From Strix aluco (lineage: Eukaryota; Chordata; Aves; Strigiformes; Strigidae), in NCBI RefSeq assembly GCF_031877795.1, contig NC_133933.1:5082632-5146631 (forward strand): 64,000 nucleotides of DNA. Reading direction: 5' to 3'. Shown here piece by piece: positions 34,553-56,340 of the stretch (positions are counted from its first letter, which is position 1; each line of letters begins with the position of its first letter). The position numbers and the translations under genes were made by a program. The notes under the pieces were generated by a model, which made no database searches, was not told the origin of the DNA, and saw only the letters and a program-made list of their open reading frames with translations.

Positions 34553-37330
34553 ATGTATACCAATGCACACAGCATGGGTAACAAACAGGAGGAGCTTGAA
34601 GCTATGATGAAACAGGAAAATTATGAGGTAGTGGCTATAACAGAAACATGGTGGGATGTCTCCCATGACTGGAGTGTGCCAATTGATGGCTACAAGCTCT
34701 TTAGGAGGGACAGACAAGGAAGGAGAGGTGGTGGACTGGCGCTGTATGTTAGGGCCTGTTACGATTGCTTTGAGTACAAGTGTAGTGAAGACAGGGTGGA
34801 GTGTCTTTGCGTTAGAATCAGGGGGAAGGCCAACAGGGCAGATGTTGTAGTAGGAGTCTACTATAGGCCATCCACCCAGGACAGAGAGGTGGATGAAATA
34901 TTCTATAGGCATTTTGGAGAAATCTCATGATCGCTTGCCCTTGGTCTTGTGGGAGACTTTAACTTCCCAGACATCTCCTGGAAATACAACACAGCAGAGC
35001 AGGACCAGTCCTGGAGATTCCTGGAATGTGTGGCAGATAACTTCCTGACACAGCTGGTGAGTGAACCGACCAGAGAAGGTGCCCTGCTGGATCTCCTCTT
35101 TGTGAACAGAGAAGGACTGGTGGATGATGTGGCGGTTGGAGGCCGACTAGGGCACAGCAATCATGAAATAATAGAGTTCTCTATTCTTAGAGAGGCCAGG
35201 AGAGGGGGAAGCAGAACTGCCATCCTGGACTTCCAAAGGGCTGACTTTGTCTTGTTTGGGCACCTGCTTGAAAGGATCCCTTGGGAGACGATCCTGAAGG
35301 GTATAGGGGTCCAGGAAGGCTGGACACTCTTTAAGAAGGAAGTCTTAATGGCTCAGGAACAGGCGGTCCCCAGGTGCTGTAAGAGAAGCCGGCGACAGAG
35401 AAGACCACCCTGGCTAAACAGGGAGCTTTGGCTGCAACTCAGGGAGAAGAGGAGAGTTTACGGCCTTTGGAAGAAGGGGCTAGCCACTCACAGTGATTAC
35501 AAAGAGGCTGTGAGGCTATGCAGGGCAGAAATCAGGAGGTCTAAAGCCCAGCTGGAAATTAATCTGGCTTCAGCAATCAAGGACAACAAGAAATGTTTCT
35601 ATAAGTATGTGAGCAGCAAAAGAAAGACCAGAGAGAGCCTCCATCCCCTGCTAGACGCAGGAGGAAACATGGTAATGAGTGACGAGGAAAAGGCTGAGGT
35701 GCTTAATGCCTTCTTTGCCTCAGTCTTTAATAGCAAGACTAGTTGTACTGAGGGAATCCAGCCTCCTCAGCCAGAAGACAGAGACTGGGGGATCTCCTCC
35801 TGCGTTCCAGGAGGAGATCGTCAGTGACCTACTGCATCACATAGACATACACAAGTCTATGGGACCTGATGGGATACACCCGAGGGTGCTGAAGGAGCTG
35901 GCTGGGGTGCTCGCCAAGCCACTTTCCATCACTTCCCAGCAGTCCTGGCTGACTGGGGAGGTCCCGACAGATTGGAAACTGGCCAATGTGATGCCCATCT
36001 ATAAGAAGGGTCAGAAGGATGATCTGGGAAATTACAGGCCTGTCAGCTTGACTTCGGTGCCCGGGAAGCTGATGGAGCAGCTCATCCTGAGTACCATCAC
36101 ACAACACGTGCGGGACAACCAGATGATCAGGCCCAGTCAGCATGGGTTTATGAAAGGCAGGTCCTGCTTGACAAACCTGATCTCCTTCTACAACAGGGTG
36201 ACCTGCTTATTGGATGAGGGAAAGGCTGTGGATGTTGTTTACCTTGACTTTAGTAAGGCCTCTGACACCGTTTCCCACAGCATTCTCCTGGCAAAACTGG
36301 CTGCTCGATGGCCAGGCCCCAAGAGTTGTGGTGAATGGAGTTAAATCCAGTTGGCGGCCAGTCACGAGTGGTGTCCCCCAGGGCTGGGTTTTGGGGCCAC
36401 TCCTGTTTGACATCTCTATTGATGATCTAGACGAGGGGATCGAGTGCACCCTCAGTAAGTTGCTGATGACACCAAGTTGGGCGGGAGTGTTGATCTGCTC
36501 GAGGGTAGGGAGGCTCTGCAGAGAGACCTGGACAGGCTGGAGCGATGGGCTGAGGCCAACCGTATGAGCTTCGATAAGGCCAAATGCCGGGTTCTGCACT
36601 TGGGCCACAACAACTCCCAGCAGCGCTACAGGCTTGGGGAGGAGTGGCTGGAGAGCTGCCAGTCAGAGAGGGACCTGGGGGTGTTGATTGACAGCCGGCT
36701 GAACATGAGCCAGCAGTGTGCCCAGGTGGCCAAGAAGGCCAATGGCATCCTGGCTTGTATCAGCGATAGCGTGGCCAGCAGGGACAGGGAAGGGATCTTA
36801 CCCCTGTACGTAGCACTGGTGAGGCCGCACCTCGATGACTGGGTTCAGTTTTGGGCCCCTCACTACAAAAGGACATTGAATGACTCGAGCGTGTCCAGAG
36901 AAGGGCAATGAAGCTGGTGCAGGGTCTGGAGCACAGGTCTGATGGGGAGCGGCTGAGGGAACTGGGGGGGTTTAGTCTGGAGAAGAGGAGGCTGAGGGGA
37001 GACCTCATCGCCCTCCTCAACTACCTGAAAGGAGGGTGCAGAGAGCTGGGGATGAGTCTCTGTAACCAAGTAACAAGTGATAGGACAAGAGGGAATGGCC
37101 TCAAGTTGCACCAGGGAAGGTTTAGACTGGCTATTAGGAAGCATTTCTTTCCAGAAGGGGTTGTTGGGCGTTGGAATGGGCTGCCCAGGGCAGGGGTGGA
37201 GTCCCCATCCCTGGAGGGGTTGAAGAGTCGGGTTGACCCAGCGCTGAGGGATCTGGTGGAGTTGGGAACGGTCAGTGTGAGGTTAATGGTTGGACTGGAT
37301 GATCTTCAAGGTCTTTTCCAACCTAGATGA
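34553..37330 (+). pseudogene. CR1 ORF2 (endonuclease-reverse transcriptase), multiply broken
   Basis: The AP-type endonuclease shows TNA, AITETWW, YYRP and GDFN (34951-34962) in one frame, interrupted by TGA at 34928-34930 (likely CGA to TGA). The conserved SDH motif reads SNH (about 35157-35165). A frameshift near 35785 leads into the reverse transcriptase, with PIYKKG, NYRPVSL, QHGFMKGRSC and [14 protein letters not shown] deletion near 36300 shifts the frame into [11 protein letters not shown] and [11 protein letters not shown] single-base loss next to the ADD codons (36462-36470) breaks the FADD catalytic box. Another shift near 36870 (loss of an A in an A run) precedes the C-terminal tail, which is open to 37330. 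Each break was read by comparing adjoining frames with the usual CR1 motif order. Confidence 0.93.
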
Positions 37331-37341
37331 TTCTGTGATTC

Positions 37342-46807
<9,466 letters not shown>

Positions 46808-48121
46808 TGAGTTCTACTTCAAAAGCATGTGGCTGCAGGGAAAAAGTTGGATTGCCTTGAACTGTTCAGAATTTTTCAGTGTTATGAGAATACTGTTAGT
46901 TATACCTAATTGTCAACGGTTGCTGTGGGACTCCTAAGTCAACCATATGTGCTTTTTGGGTCACTAATGACCACTTTCAATTTGCCTTTTATTTTTTAAA
47001 CTCTGTGTGTGTGCATACATGCATGTGTGCGTGCTGTTTTGGTTCTTCTGACTTAACTTTTAATTTTAAAAACATATTTCTCATGAATGTTTGTAAATTA
47101 TCCTGAGTGATATAAACCAGATTGTGACAGGTATCATTTTTGCAGAGCTTGTTGGTGAAATATCTTTCTATTAATTGTTTTTTCTCATTCCGAGAAGTGT
47201 GAATGATGTTGCATTTAGTGCAAGAAAAAATAATGAGTATGCAGGATAAACTATATTAGAACCATTGTATTTTATGAAAAGCTCCCAGTCTTTATTTTTA
47301 AGTGTGTCATTTGTATATCCTGACGACAGATGAAATTTTGGAAAATCAGTGCATCAGTGACCAGCAAAATTATTAATGTAACTTTCATCAGATTCTGTGT
47401 GATTTCTGCTACAATCTTGTGATGAATTACTGGAGGGAGTTTTCCCCTCTTTCAGTTTGTGTGGGAACTTGAGAAGTTCCCTATTGAAAATGAATGCAGG
47501 ACATGTTTCAAATGCCTGTGGACTTTCCCGCAAGTCTCTGTTACGGTAATTTTCAGCAGATAGCTTTCCTAATAATGGCATAATTAACTTGTCACTGCAG
47601 AGCATCCCCGTATGTCTCAAAGTAGTACGCTTAAATAAAATTAAAAGAAACAATACATTAATGTCCTGAGGGAGTGAAAGCAGAATATTTAACAGCATGA
47701 GGTTCATCCGATTTGGGCTTTATTAAGCAGCGAAAGAAGAAAACAGGGGAAATCTTTTAGACTTCTTTTTTCTGATTAAATGAATGCTCATTACCCCCTC
47801 TATTTAGAACCAGTTTTACTATCCCAGTTATCCGACTTTAAAGCGTTTTCAAAATGTATTTTGTAAGACTGCCAAAACAAAAGATATGAATTTCAGGAAA
47901 TTAGATCATGATTGATTTAAAAAAGAGGCATGACAGGGCAGCATTCATTACATTTCTGTGACCGCACATTTTGAGTGAAGTACAAAGGTTGCATATTTTC
48001 GACAACCGAGAAGTGTGACTCCAATAGCTTTACAATTCGCTTCCTGAAAGCCCTGTGCAGAATCTTTGTTAAAGTGGGAAGAAAAAGGTCAATAAGGTAC
48101 TATAAGCAAATTACGCCTACC

Positions 48122-48145
48122 TTTTTTTTTTTTTTTTTTTTTTTT
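48122..48145. repeat. Poly-T tract (24 bases)
   Basis: Uninterrupted T homopolymer in intron 3. It has no flanking retroposon features that I can see. Confidence 0.9.
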
Positions 48146-48312
48146 AATGAGACCTTTTATACGTTCCTCGCAAGCAGTTTTGAACATTTTCATTGTTTCC
48201 AAATTCTGGAAAATACTAATGGTGGTACAACCCCCTTTACTTGTCTGTGGGAAAGCAGATGCTGCTTAGACCCCTTGTAACACAAACATCATTTCTGCTG
48301 ATCCCCTGCTTA

Positions 48313-48352
48313 CCCTGGATGAAAGTCAGCGGCCCTGGACGAAAGTCAGCGG
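48313..48352. repeat. 20-bp tandem duplication
   Basis: ccctggatgaaagtcagcgg is followed directly by the same 20 bases with one T-to-C change. Confidence 0.95.
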
Positions 48353-49972
48353 CCGCTGTTTGTAGTAAATGGAACCTGGCGATGTGGTCCCAGGCAGGAG
48401 GAGGGAGCAGTGCTGGCCTGGCATCTGCCAGCTCCTGCTTGGAGTGTGGGTCGTGCAGAGCAGGCTGGGAGCTAAATGAGTGCCCATAAGCATGAGGCTG
48501 GGGTGAGAAGATACAGAGCACGTTGTCTGGCCGGGCACTGTAAAGACCACAGTTTGCATCACTGCTGTCACACGTGTTGTATACAGAGTCATCCTCTCTG
48601 CGAGATGCAGACGGAGGCAATTGGGAGCCTTTCTCTCTTTCTGCCCTTCAAATTTCCCTGCCCTTTCTGCCCTACCTCTTTTCCTCTGGAATAACAAAGG
48701 CAAAGTTTTATCTTTGTACTTTGAGAAACATATGTTAAACTGACTTTTAATATTGCTCTGATCTCTCCATGTGCATATAGAAGGTCTCCGTTACAAGTTC
48801 TTTCTAGCGGTGGAAAGTATGTAGAGACGATTCTCTTGAAGCTTGCTCTTATTTATGCTTTCTTAAATATAGGTCTGTATAGGTCTTTGTGGAGAACCAT
48901 TTAAATAATATTTCCATAAACATAACTAAAATATTTTCCATGTAAATTAAGGAGGTGCATGCTAATCTTTATTGTTGCAGAAGGAACCAAATGCACACTA
49001 CGTTTCCGCTGCTTTCTAGACTTTTTCATTCTAACCTGAATGCATAGTCCTGTGAAGGAATGTGTAATGAGATCACTTTAATGAGTTAAACAGAAGAATA
49101 AGTAAATATAGTATTTTATAATTGTACTCTTCAAGAAGAAAGGAAAATTAATTTCTTACTGTAAGGAGAAAGTACTGTTTGTGGTTGACCAATATATGTG
49201 CATTGCTTTCATTTAGGGCAGTAAGTTAAAAATTTGTTGCTCTGCATACTTTCTAGATTAATCAAAAGTAAATTTCAAGCCAAGATATTTTAGTTTAGAT
49301 AATATTGATACAATTTTGTCTATTGTCCAAACATTGTAAAAAGGTAAAATGATATTTTTGTGTTCCACAAAGTATCATTTTGTGAGCACATAGTTATGCA
49401 CAATGGAAAATGAAAATACCGAGGGAAAATTCTCAAATATGTGTGTATGTATTAATCTGAAAATTTATTCTGGTATTCAAGACATTAATTTTTTGCTTTT
49501 ACTCCAAGTTGTTTTTTTTTTTTCTATGATTATTCTGGCTGATCGGTTTGTTCTTCTTGAGTTGTATGTGGTTTTTATTGTGCTTAGCTGAAGGAAGTAT
49601 GAAAGATATGAACAGTTATGTTTAGGGGCAGAAAAATCAAAATGAACTAGAGAAAGTAGATTGCTGTGACCTAATTAACTCTGAGACTTCCATCCCAAAA
49701 TTACACTGAATTGAACCAAAGAATCTGTTGTGCTGTATAAGGTTTCTTGCAGAGAAATAGTTGCTGACAATTCCTGGGAGGTTTTTTACTGATATTTTGC
49801 TTAAATACTTAATGTTATGGTACATTTTTAACATGTCTTTTTTTCCTACTTTGCATAGAAATAAAACTAAATTGCTGTTCAAAAATTATTAGTATTGTAA
49901 TATAATGTATTTCATTTGGCAAGTGAGAATTTCATAATGCACTTCCCTTGTTTTGTGGCAAATTGTTTGATT

Positions 49973-49991
49973 CCCCCCCCCCCCCCCCCCC
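49973..49991. repeat. Poly-C tract (19 bases)
   Basis: A run of 19 C on the plus strand, 181 bases before the acceptor of the next SLX4IP exon. In SLX4IP pre-mRNA it is a C run, a potential binding site for poly(C)-binding proteins. Confidence 0.9.
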
Positions 49992-50172
49992 GTTCCCACT
50001 CATTTCCTAAATTATGTGCTTCTTACCTCTGTGTAATACTTCAGTACTTATTTGCAGATAATGTTTTTTTCCTTTTTATGTGAAAGGGAGTGATTTTGTA
50101 TTGATATCTGCTGCGTGTCTGCGGATATGTAAGTCAATGTAGATCTAAACGGGCCAATGGTTACTCTTTCAG

Positions 50173-50296
50173 GAGGTCTGCATGCTGCTAGAAGAAGTTG
50201 TTGCTTCAAGGGTCAAACACTACTTGGAAGCACCTAAACAACGTGGTCAATGGAAATCAACGGAACATGCAACATCTGGTCCTTTGTTTCTTACCG
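50173..50296 (+). CDS. SLX4IP: SLX4IP coding exon 3 (residues 40-80)
   Basis: The acceptor (ggttactctttcag) ends at 50172. The exon is 124 bases and ends ACCG followed by GTAAAA. Only the phase-0 frame is open; the other two contain stops. That frame is the one delivered by the upstream exon. It encodes EVCMLLEEVVASRVKHYLEA, then PKQRGQWKSTEHATSGPLFL and T, leaving one base for the next codon. The EVC.LL.E...SRV..YLE pattern continues the SLX4IP N-terminal domain. The next exon is not within the remaining 13.7 kb as far as I can read, so the C-terminal four fifths of the protein lies outside. Confidence 0.9.
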
Positions 50297-53200
50297 GTAA
50301 AATAAATTATTTAACATACTGTGAAATAAAGTAAGATAAAGTATGATGGAAACTGCTGTTCTTTATTTTTTTCCATAAGAAATTTTTCATCAGGAAAGCT
50401 AGTAGGCCTGAAGTAGCTGGTGTTTGGGTCTGAAATTACTTCAGCTCTGTTACTGAAAAAATGAAGTGGGTTTTAATTTTCTAATGTTACTGAAAAATGG
50501 ACATAACGCTTGTACTATTAGTATGAAAGCCTATCATTAGAATTAAAAAGAATAAATGGTATAATCCTGGGTCCTCCAAAATTAATGGCAATCTTGCTGG
50601 TTTCTTAAGTCTCCTTTCCACTTGAACATTTAGTTTAGAAGTTTTTAATTTAGAAATATCTTTACTTTTCCCTATTCTGACAGCCTGTTCAGTCTTAAAA
50701 AGTTACTGTGATGTGATAAATGGCATTTGTCGTGTCACCGGTGTTACTGCAGGCTCGGCAGTAGCAGCGATGACCTAGTGTGCAGAAGAGAACAGTAGTA
50801 AAGAGCATTTACCCAACTGGAACTCATTGTGTGTGTGAGGGCGGTGAGACTAATAGATGCAATTTCAGTACATGCATGTTTTAAACTAAAGATAATGATC
50901 ACTATAGCTTGTGCTCTAATGTTAGATCAGCTTTGGGGCTAAATGGCTTGCCAGTTTTTGTTTAATGTTATTTCACTAGCTGTTGTGGTCATCATGGTGG
51001 GTTTTGCCGTTGATAGGCTTATCCGTTGATGTTATATCACACAAGCAATTTATTTTTAAATAGTTCTTAGGAAATAATGACTTTTTTTTTTATTACCAGC
51101 CTGCAGCGTTTTATAAACTTGTCACAGAAAAGAAAGGCTGCAGTGGTAAAGCCCTGTGTTGTCTATGGTTTCTCACATTTTCTTAAATATATTGAAATAG
51201 ATCTCTACTGAAATATGAATTCCACAGTGAAAATAATTACATACTTAGAATATACTATCAGTATACTGATACAAATTTTTTAATTCACTGTATATTGTAT
51301 TATCAGTTTTAATTCTGAACAAATTCTTTGCCTCAGAATGTTTTCAGTTATTGAAAAGGTGTATTTCTATAGAAGTTTGGTTGATGGTTGCAGCTTTAAA
51401 CACTATTATCAATATTGAGTGTTTTTAATACAGAAAACACAGGTTAAATACTGTATGGTTTGCTTATTATGGCAAAACGTAGACATACATGGGAGCCAGA
51501 TTGTTATGGCATGACAGGAGAGGTTTTTTTCCACCCACAAGAACACGGTACTGCATAAGCAAAAAGTGCTTCAGGACACTAAAGGATTTTCAAACCCTTT
51601 TTTCCCTTGCAAATTGTAACTACAGTTTATCCCTTTAAAGTATTATTAGTATTTGTGAAACACATAAACTTTCAGACCCCCATATTTTTTTTGTTTTTGA
51701 GTGAACAAATGGAAGTTTCTTACAGTGAAAGCAGAGGGACATTAAAGAAGGTGGGATCAGAATTTCTGAGATTTGTTGAGGTTTTTCTGTGTTTTCTTTT
51801 ACCGAGTGCTAATTTTTATTCTTTATTTTTTAAAGTTTCCTGCCTCAGGAAAAAGTAGGCTTTCAAAAACAATGATTTTGTAAGATAAAACTGGCAGCCA
51901 TAATAATTGTTCTTATATATGCAGACAGATGCAACACTAATTTGAGGGTGTTCGTGAGATTTTAGGGTCTTATATTTTCTTTTATATCATGAACTTTTCA
52001 GTAAAAATACTGGTATGCTGTGCCAGGGTTGTGAACTGATCTTCTGCTTGATTCTTCCCCTTATTTCCTGAAATTGAAAAACTTAAGGATCTGCATTTGA
52101 GGAGGTCATCAGTAATATCTGTGACAGTTTTAGATTAAAGAATATTTACTTTGGAAGAGGCAGAATTACTGTTCCATCAGTTTTCTGCAGTTAATCTCAC
52201 TGTTATTAATTAACACTAAAGAAATAAAGGAAGAAAACAGTCTGTGATAATGAGCGTTCATGTTGAGCTTAATTTCCACATCCATCTCTTCCCTCTTCTC
52301 TCAGCCTGCTTTGCTCAGGGCTGTAATTTGTAAGAAAGGCGTGCTTTGTTCAAGTCCAAGAATCAAGTTTATTCAAGTTACGTTCAAGTCTGTTCTTACC
52401 TGAGAAGGAAATAACAGAATAGGTGGGTGTTCACCGGAGCAACTGGGACATACCTTGAAGGGACTGACCTTTTTAGGTGGGCCACAAGTCTAACAGTCTT
52501 TAGCAGTTATCATCACCTAAACGTGGCTCCAAAACCTCTTGTGTTTTGCCTTTCTCTCTAGGATCACAGGTTCTGTTTGTAGAGTACAGTGATATGTTTT
52601 TGTGTTTTTTCACAAACAGGTGAAGTGCAAGATAGCTGGCCAGTGTTCGGCTGACAGCGTTTTGTAGTATACAGAGAAAGGCACAAGCTTGGTATGTGGC
52701 TAACTACATACACATACTGTAGGTGCTGCTGGTGAAATGTTTAAGCGTGCAGCTATTGTTGCATTTGGAGGTTATTAAAAGTTCTTGAGCTCTTCAAACT
52801 GTATGTGGTTTCTTTTGCCTAAAGTTATGCAAGTCTGTGTCTAGAGTTTCACTGCTGTAAAACCCTCGCTGTTGTAAGGAAGAGTGTATCAATAGAAGGA
52901 ACATTAAGATGCTTATTAGCTGGATATTTACTACTTCAAGTATCCCAGGTCAGCATTCCACCCCTATTTGAACTCGCATCTTTTCAGATCAATTTTAATT
53001 AGTTTGCTCTCCACGTTGCAGGAGGCATTCAGAATTTATTAGAACCAATATTAGTCAGATTTTAGACTATCTCTAGTATCGAAGATTGTTGTATGAGAAT
53101 TTTCTTCAGAAATAGCAGCCAAACTACCTTACTTTGATGAGCAGATCTCATCCTGCTGTCTAGATCTGTTGAGCAAGGAATACTGTTAAGCTGGCTACCA

Positions 53201-55805
53201 TAACAATTTTGAAGAAAAAAATTGCACCTATCACAATTTCTTTTTAGTATCAATGTTACATTATGTTTAACATTAATATTATTTAATACCACCTTTCAGT
53301 TTTGTGGCACATAATAAAATACCCATGCACGTTACTTGTTAATTTACATTTCTTTTTCATTTAAGTTACACCCACACAGCAGTGTGTGGTGGGTCGCATA
53401 CCATCTCATTAGGAAATCTGTGGGTGTTACACACAAGAGAAGAAAGAAAGGAAGAATGGAAAAATGAGAGAAGGTAGCCAAGACAAGCAAGTTCTTCCTA
53501 TTCTTCCTTCTGTCTGAACAGTTTCCCCACCCCTCCCAAATGGCCAGTATGAACAATTTGCCAAAGTAAGCTTTAATTTAGTCTTTGGACATAGGCTTTG
53601 GTATAAACTCTGTTTCCTGTGTTTAATTAATGTCCAAACGTGTTTGATTTTGGTTTGTTTTATTTTTTTTTTAAGAGAAAATTAAAATGGGGTAGATTTT
53701 CAAAGATTTAATTTTGCCTGCATCCAATCTGCATGGCCGAATCCTGCAAGAAGGGCATTGATCAGGTATGGTTTTGCTTGCATTACTTGAAGTTCAGTGA
53801 ATGTAAGCCATCCAATAACAAAAGCCATGTATTAGTGGATTTCTCTCATTATAAAAATACTACTACACTTTACAAATGTATAATCTTTAAAGTTAGAACT
53901 TATGTTTTTATATGGATGCGCTATACATTTTCACTTTGCGCTGCTTGCACTGCTCAATAACACGTACTGGTTTTTAGTGATGATGTCAAGCGTGTTAACT
54001 CTGTCGTAATGCTCACCTACTGTAGACTTAAGCAAGCTAAAAGCAGAGCCTGTTTTTTCATGTTCCACAGAAGGTGGCTGTTTCTGAATAAGAGCAATGA
54101 GAATTAAGTAAAAAGAGGCTATAAAGAGGACTGCGTGGAGCTATTAAATACAGGGGAATGACAAAGGGAGGACTGTGGAAAATTAAGGAAGAAGGCAAAA
54201 TTTACATAGGCACAGAGGAAACAAAAAGGAGGATTCGTAAAGAGAATATGGCAGGTAGAAATGTCCACATTAGAAATGGAAGGAAGGAAGAAGTTATCTT
54301 GTAAACTGACCTTCTTCCCCATCTTGAGGGAGGAAAAAGTGAACTGTGTTTATCCTACAAGTAATTTTCAGATCTTTTCGCATTCCTTCCCTAGCATCCT
54401 TGTTGTTTTTCTTGGCTTGAGGGTGGAACATTTTTGCTCTGATTTCAGATCTTTTTATTGTACAGTCTCTTCTACAGTGAAAATAATTAGAGAGCATGCT
54501 GTCACATGGCACAGTGAGCTCCCAGCTTGATTTTATCTGCTTTCTCTGGGATTGTGGTTTTTTTTTTTTTTATTTTTAGCCTAGTTTTCTAAGGAAATGG
54601 AGCTTATTGTGATCATGTTTTCTCTGTGTGTGTCTGTTCGTCTGTCCATCTTTTCCCCCAGTTGCTTTTTGCAAACCTGATTGAACTTTATTAACAGGTA
54701 GAAGTCTGACATTCAATATTTAGACATTAACTTCTGATAAGCTTACTAAAAGGAAAAACTAGAAGACATACAAGTGCTATTATGTTCAGCCGTACAAAGA
54801 TCTGGAGTCAAAGTTCATGTCTTATTTAGTATAAAAAAATGCATAAGATGCAATTTCATAACAGAATGTGTTTCTGTTGCTTATGAAACTATTTGTTTGG
54901 CTCCTGTAAGCACACAAAAAATATACAGTAAATCATGATGGTAAATATTCCAAACTGTTTTGGCCTTGCATTTTAATTTGAAGTTATGATGTTTTTAAGG
55001 AAAACACCCTTTTCAGACTGCCCCAGTTTACTTTAGGAGTGTTCCTATTGCTGTAGAACATGAATTGTGTAAGATGTTCATCGGGTAAGTTCCATGTTAC
55101 AATCCTGTAGCAGCAAAACTGATTCATTCCCACCCTCCAAGCTGTTAACTCTTACTCCTCTGCTGTGAAACAGTGTTTTGTTTGGTTTTAACTGGAATCA
55201 TTTCACCTATCTTGCTTAAAGAGCAACTTCACAAAAATTTGATGGGTGCAACTGGAGGGAAGGTAAGCTATGGCAGATAAGCTGCCATAGGGGACTGAGG
55301 GGGACAGAAGTCTTTTTTAAGTGAACTTTGAAGTTTGGAGTTGCACATTGTAATTTCTCTCTCAAAAGAATTATATTGCAGCTTCTTTGTAATGGACTCA
55401 TTTATGATGTGTGGCCAAGTCCTGCAGATCTTTGTGAACTTTAAACTTACATTCATCTGTCTGTGACAACAGAGCCTCATAGCTCCCTGAAGTATGCAGT
55501 AACTTATGCAATAACTTATTAAAAATGTTTTGATTAGTATCTTGTACTTAATATTTCCTGTATTTGCTTTAGATTACTTTTTTTTCCTATTTTTTACAGT
55601 CAGCTAATGGGGAATAAAGGCATCTGTTTTTTCACCAAAACATTTTTCTTCTATATCAAGGTTATATATCTGAGTTTTGTTTTGTTCTTTCCTCAGGGTA
55701 GAGGATACTTGAAAAGAACAAAAACCCCCATACTTATGCACTGTTTGGGTATTTTCTTTTTAGTGATGTGTGGTTTTTTTTCCTTGCCTTTGGTTATAAT
55801 ACAAT

Positions 55806-56340
55806 AGAATTGGGGAAAACTCCAAGAAGGGCCACAACGATGGTCCAAGATGAGGAAATGCAATACAGGGAACATATGAAATACAGGGAATACGTTAGGT
55901 GTGCTAGGTCTCTTCGGCCTGGAAAATGTATGAGTTTGGGAGAACACTACGGAGATTTATGAAATCATTTCTTCTCTCATTCTCTTCCAACTTGAGAACA
56001 AGAAGGCATCAAATGAACTTATTGGAAGTGCTGTGGTTGCAGAACTGTGGAACTCTTTGCCAAAGGATAGTGGGTATGAGAAAAGCTTATGCTGAGTCCA
56101 CAAGAACATGGGAGAGTAATCCAGGGAGGGTACAGAATTCACAAATCTCTTTTGGTTCAATAAAGGCCTGAGTTGAGAGTGCTTGGAGTCTGGGAGAGTA
56201 TTGGGGAAATAACCATATGCTCTTGGCTCTTGTATTTAGTCTCCCCTTGTAGCCATTTCCAGCGACTTTTACATGCAAGGCATTTAGCTGCATGGACCTT
56301 TGATCTTACCCAGTATGGCCTTTCTTATCATTGTACTTTT
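55806..56340 (+). mobile_element. Ancient CR1/L3-type LINE remnant (3' region)
   Basis: In order it shows agggccacaacgatggtcca, then ctcttcggcctggaaaa (the FSLEKR region of CR1-like ORF2), agaactgtggaactctttgcc (the WNSLP region) and a terminal gatcttacccagtatggcct then ttcttat. That order and the final segment are typical of the oldest amniote CR1/L3 elements. It is strongly diverged and without a continuous frame, so much older than the CR1 at 32897. Confidence 0.7.

Larger units (their letters stand above)
32897..37341 (+). mobile_element. Nearly full-length CR1 LINE (about 4.4 kb), inactive
   Basis: A sense-orientation CR1 inserted in SLX4IP intron 2. In order it has a GC-rich 5'UTR with a duplicated segment, ORF1 (33411-34508, one internal stop), ORF2 with AP-endonuclease and reverse-transcriptase domains (about 34553-37330, several breaks), and a short 3'UTR ending ccaacctagatgattctgtgattc-like at about 37341, the usual CR1 octamer-type terminus. 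Most genomic CR1 copies are truncated to a few hundred bases, so near-complete length is uncommon. No target-site duplication is evident, as is usual for CR1. The breaks rule out autonomous activity. Confidence 0.96.

Noticed and set aside
55607..55807. ORF after a ttttttacag acceptor-like site
   Set aside because: Hydrophobic low-complexity frame, no family match, and the acceptor phase gives no sensible continuation of residue 80.
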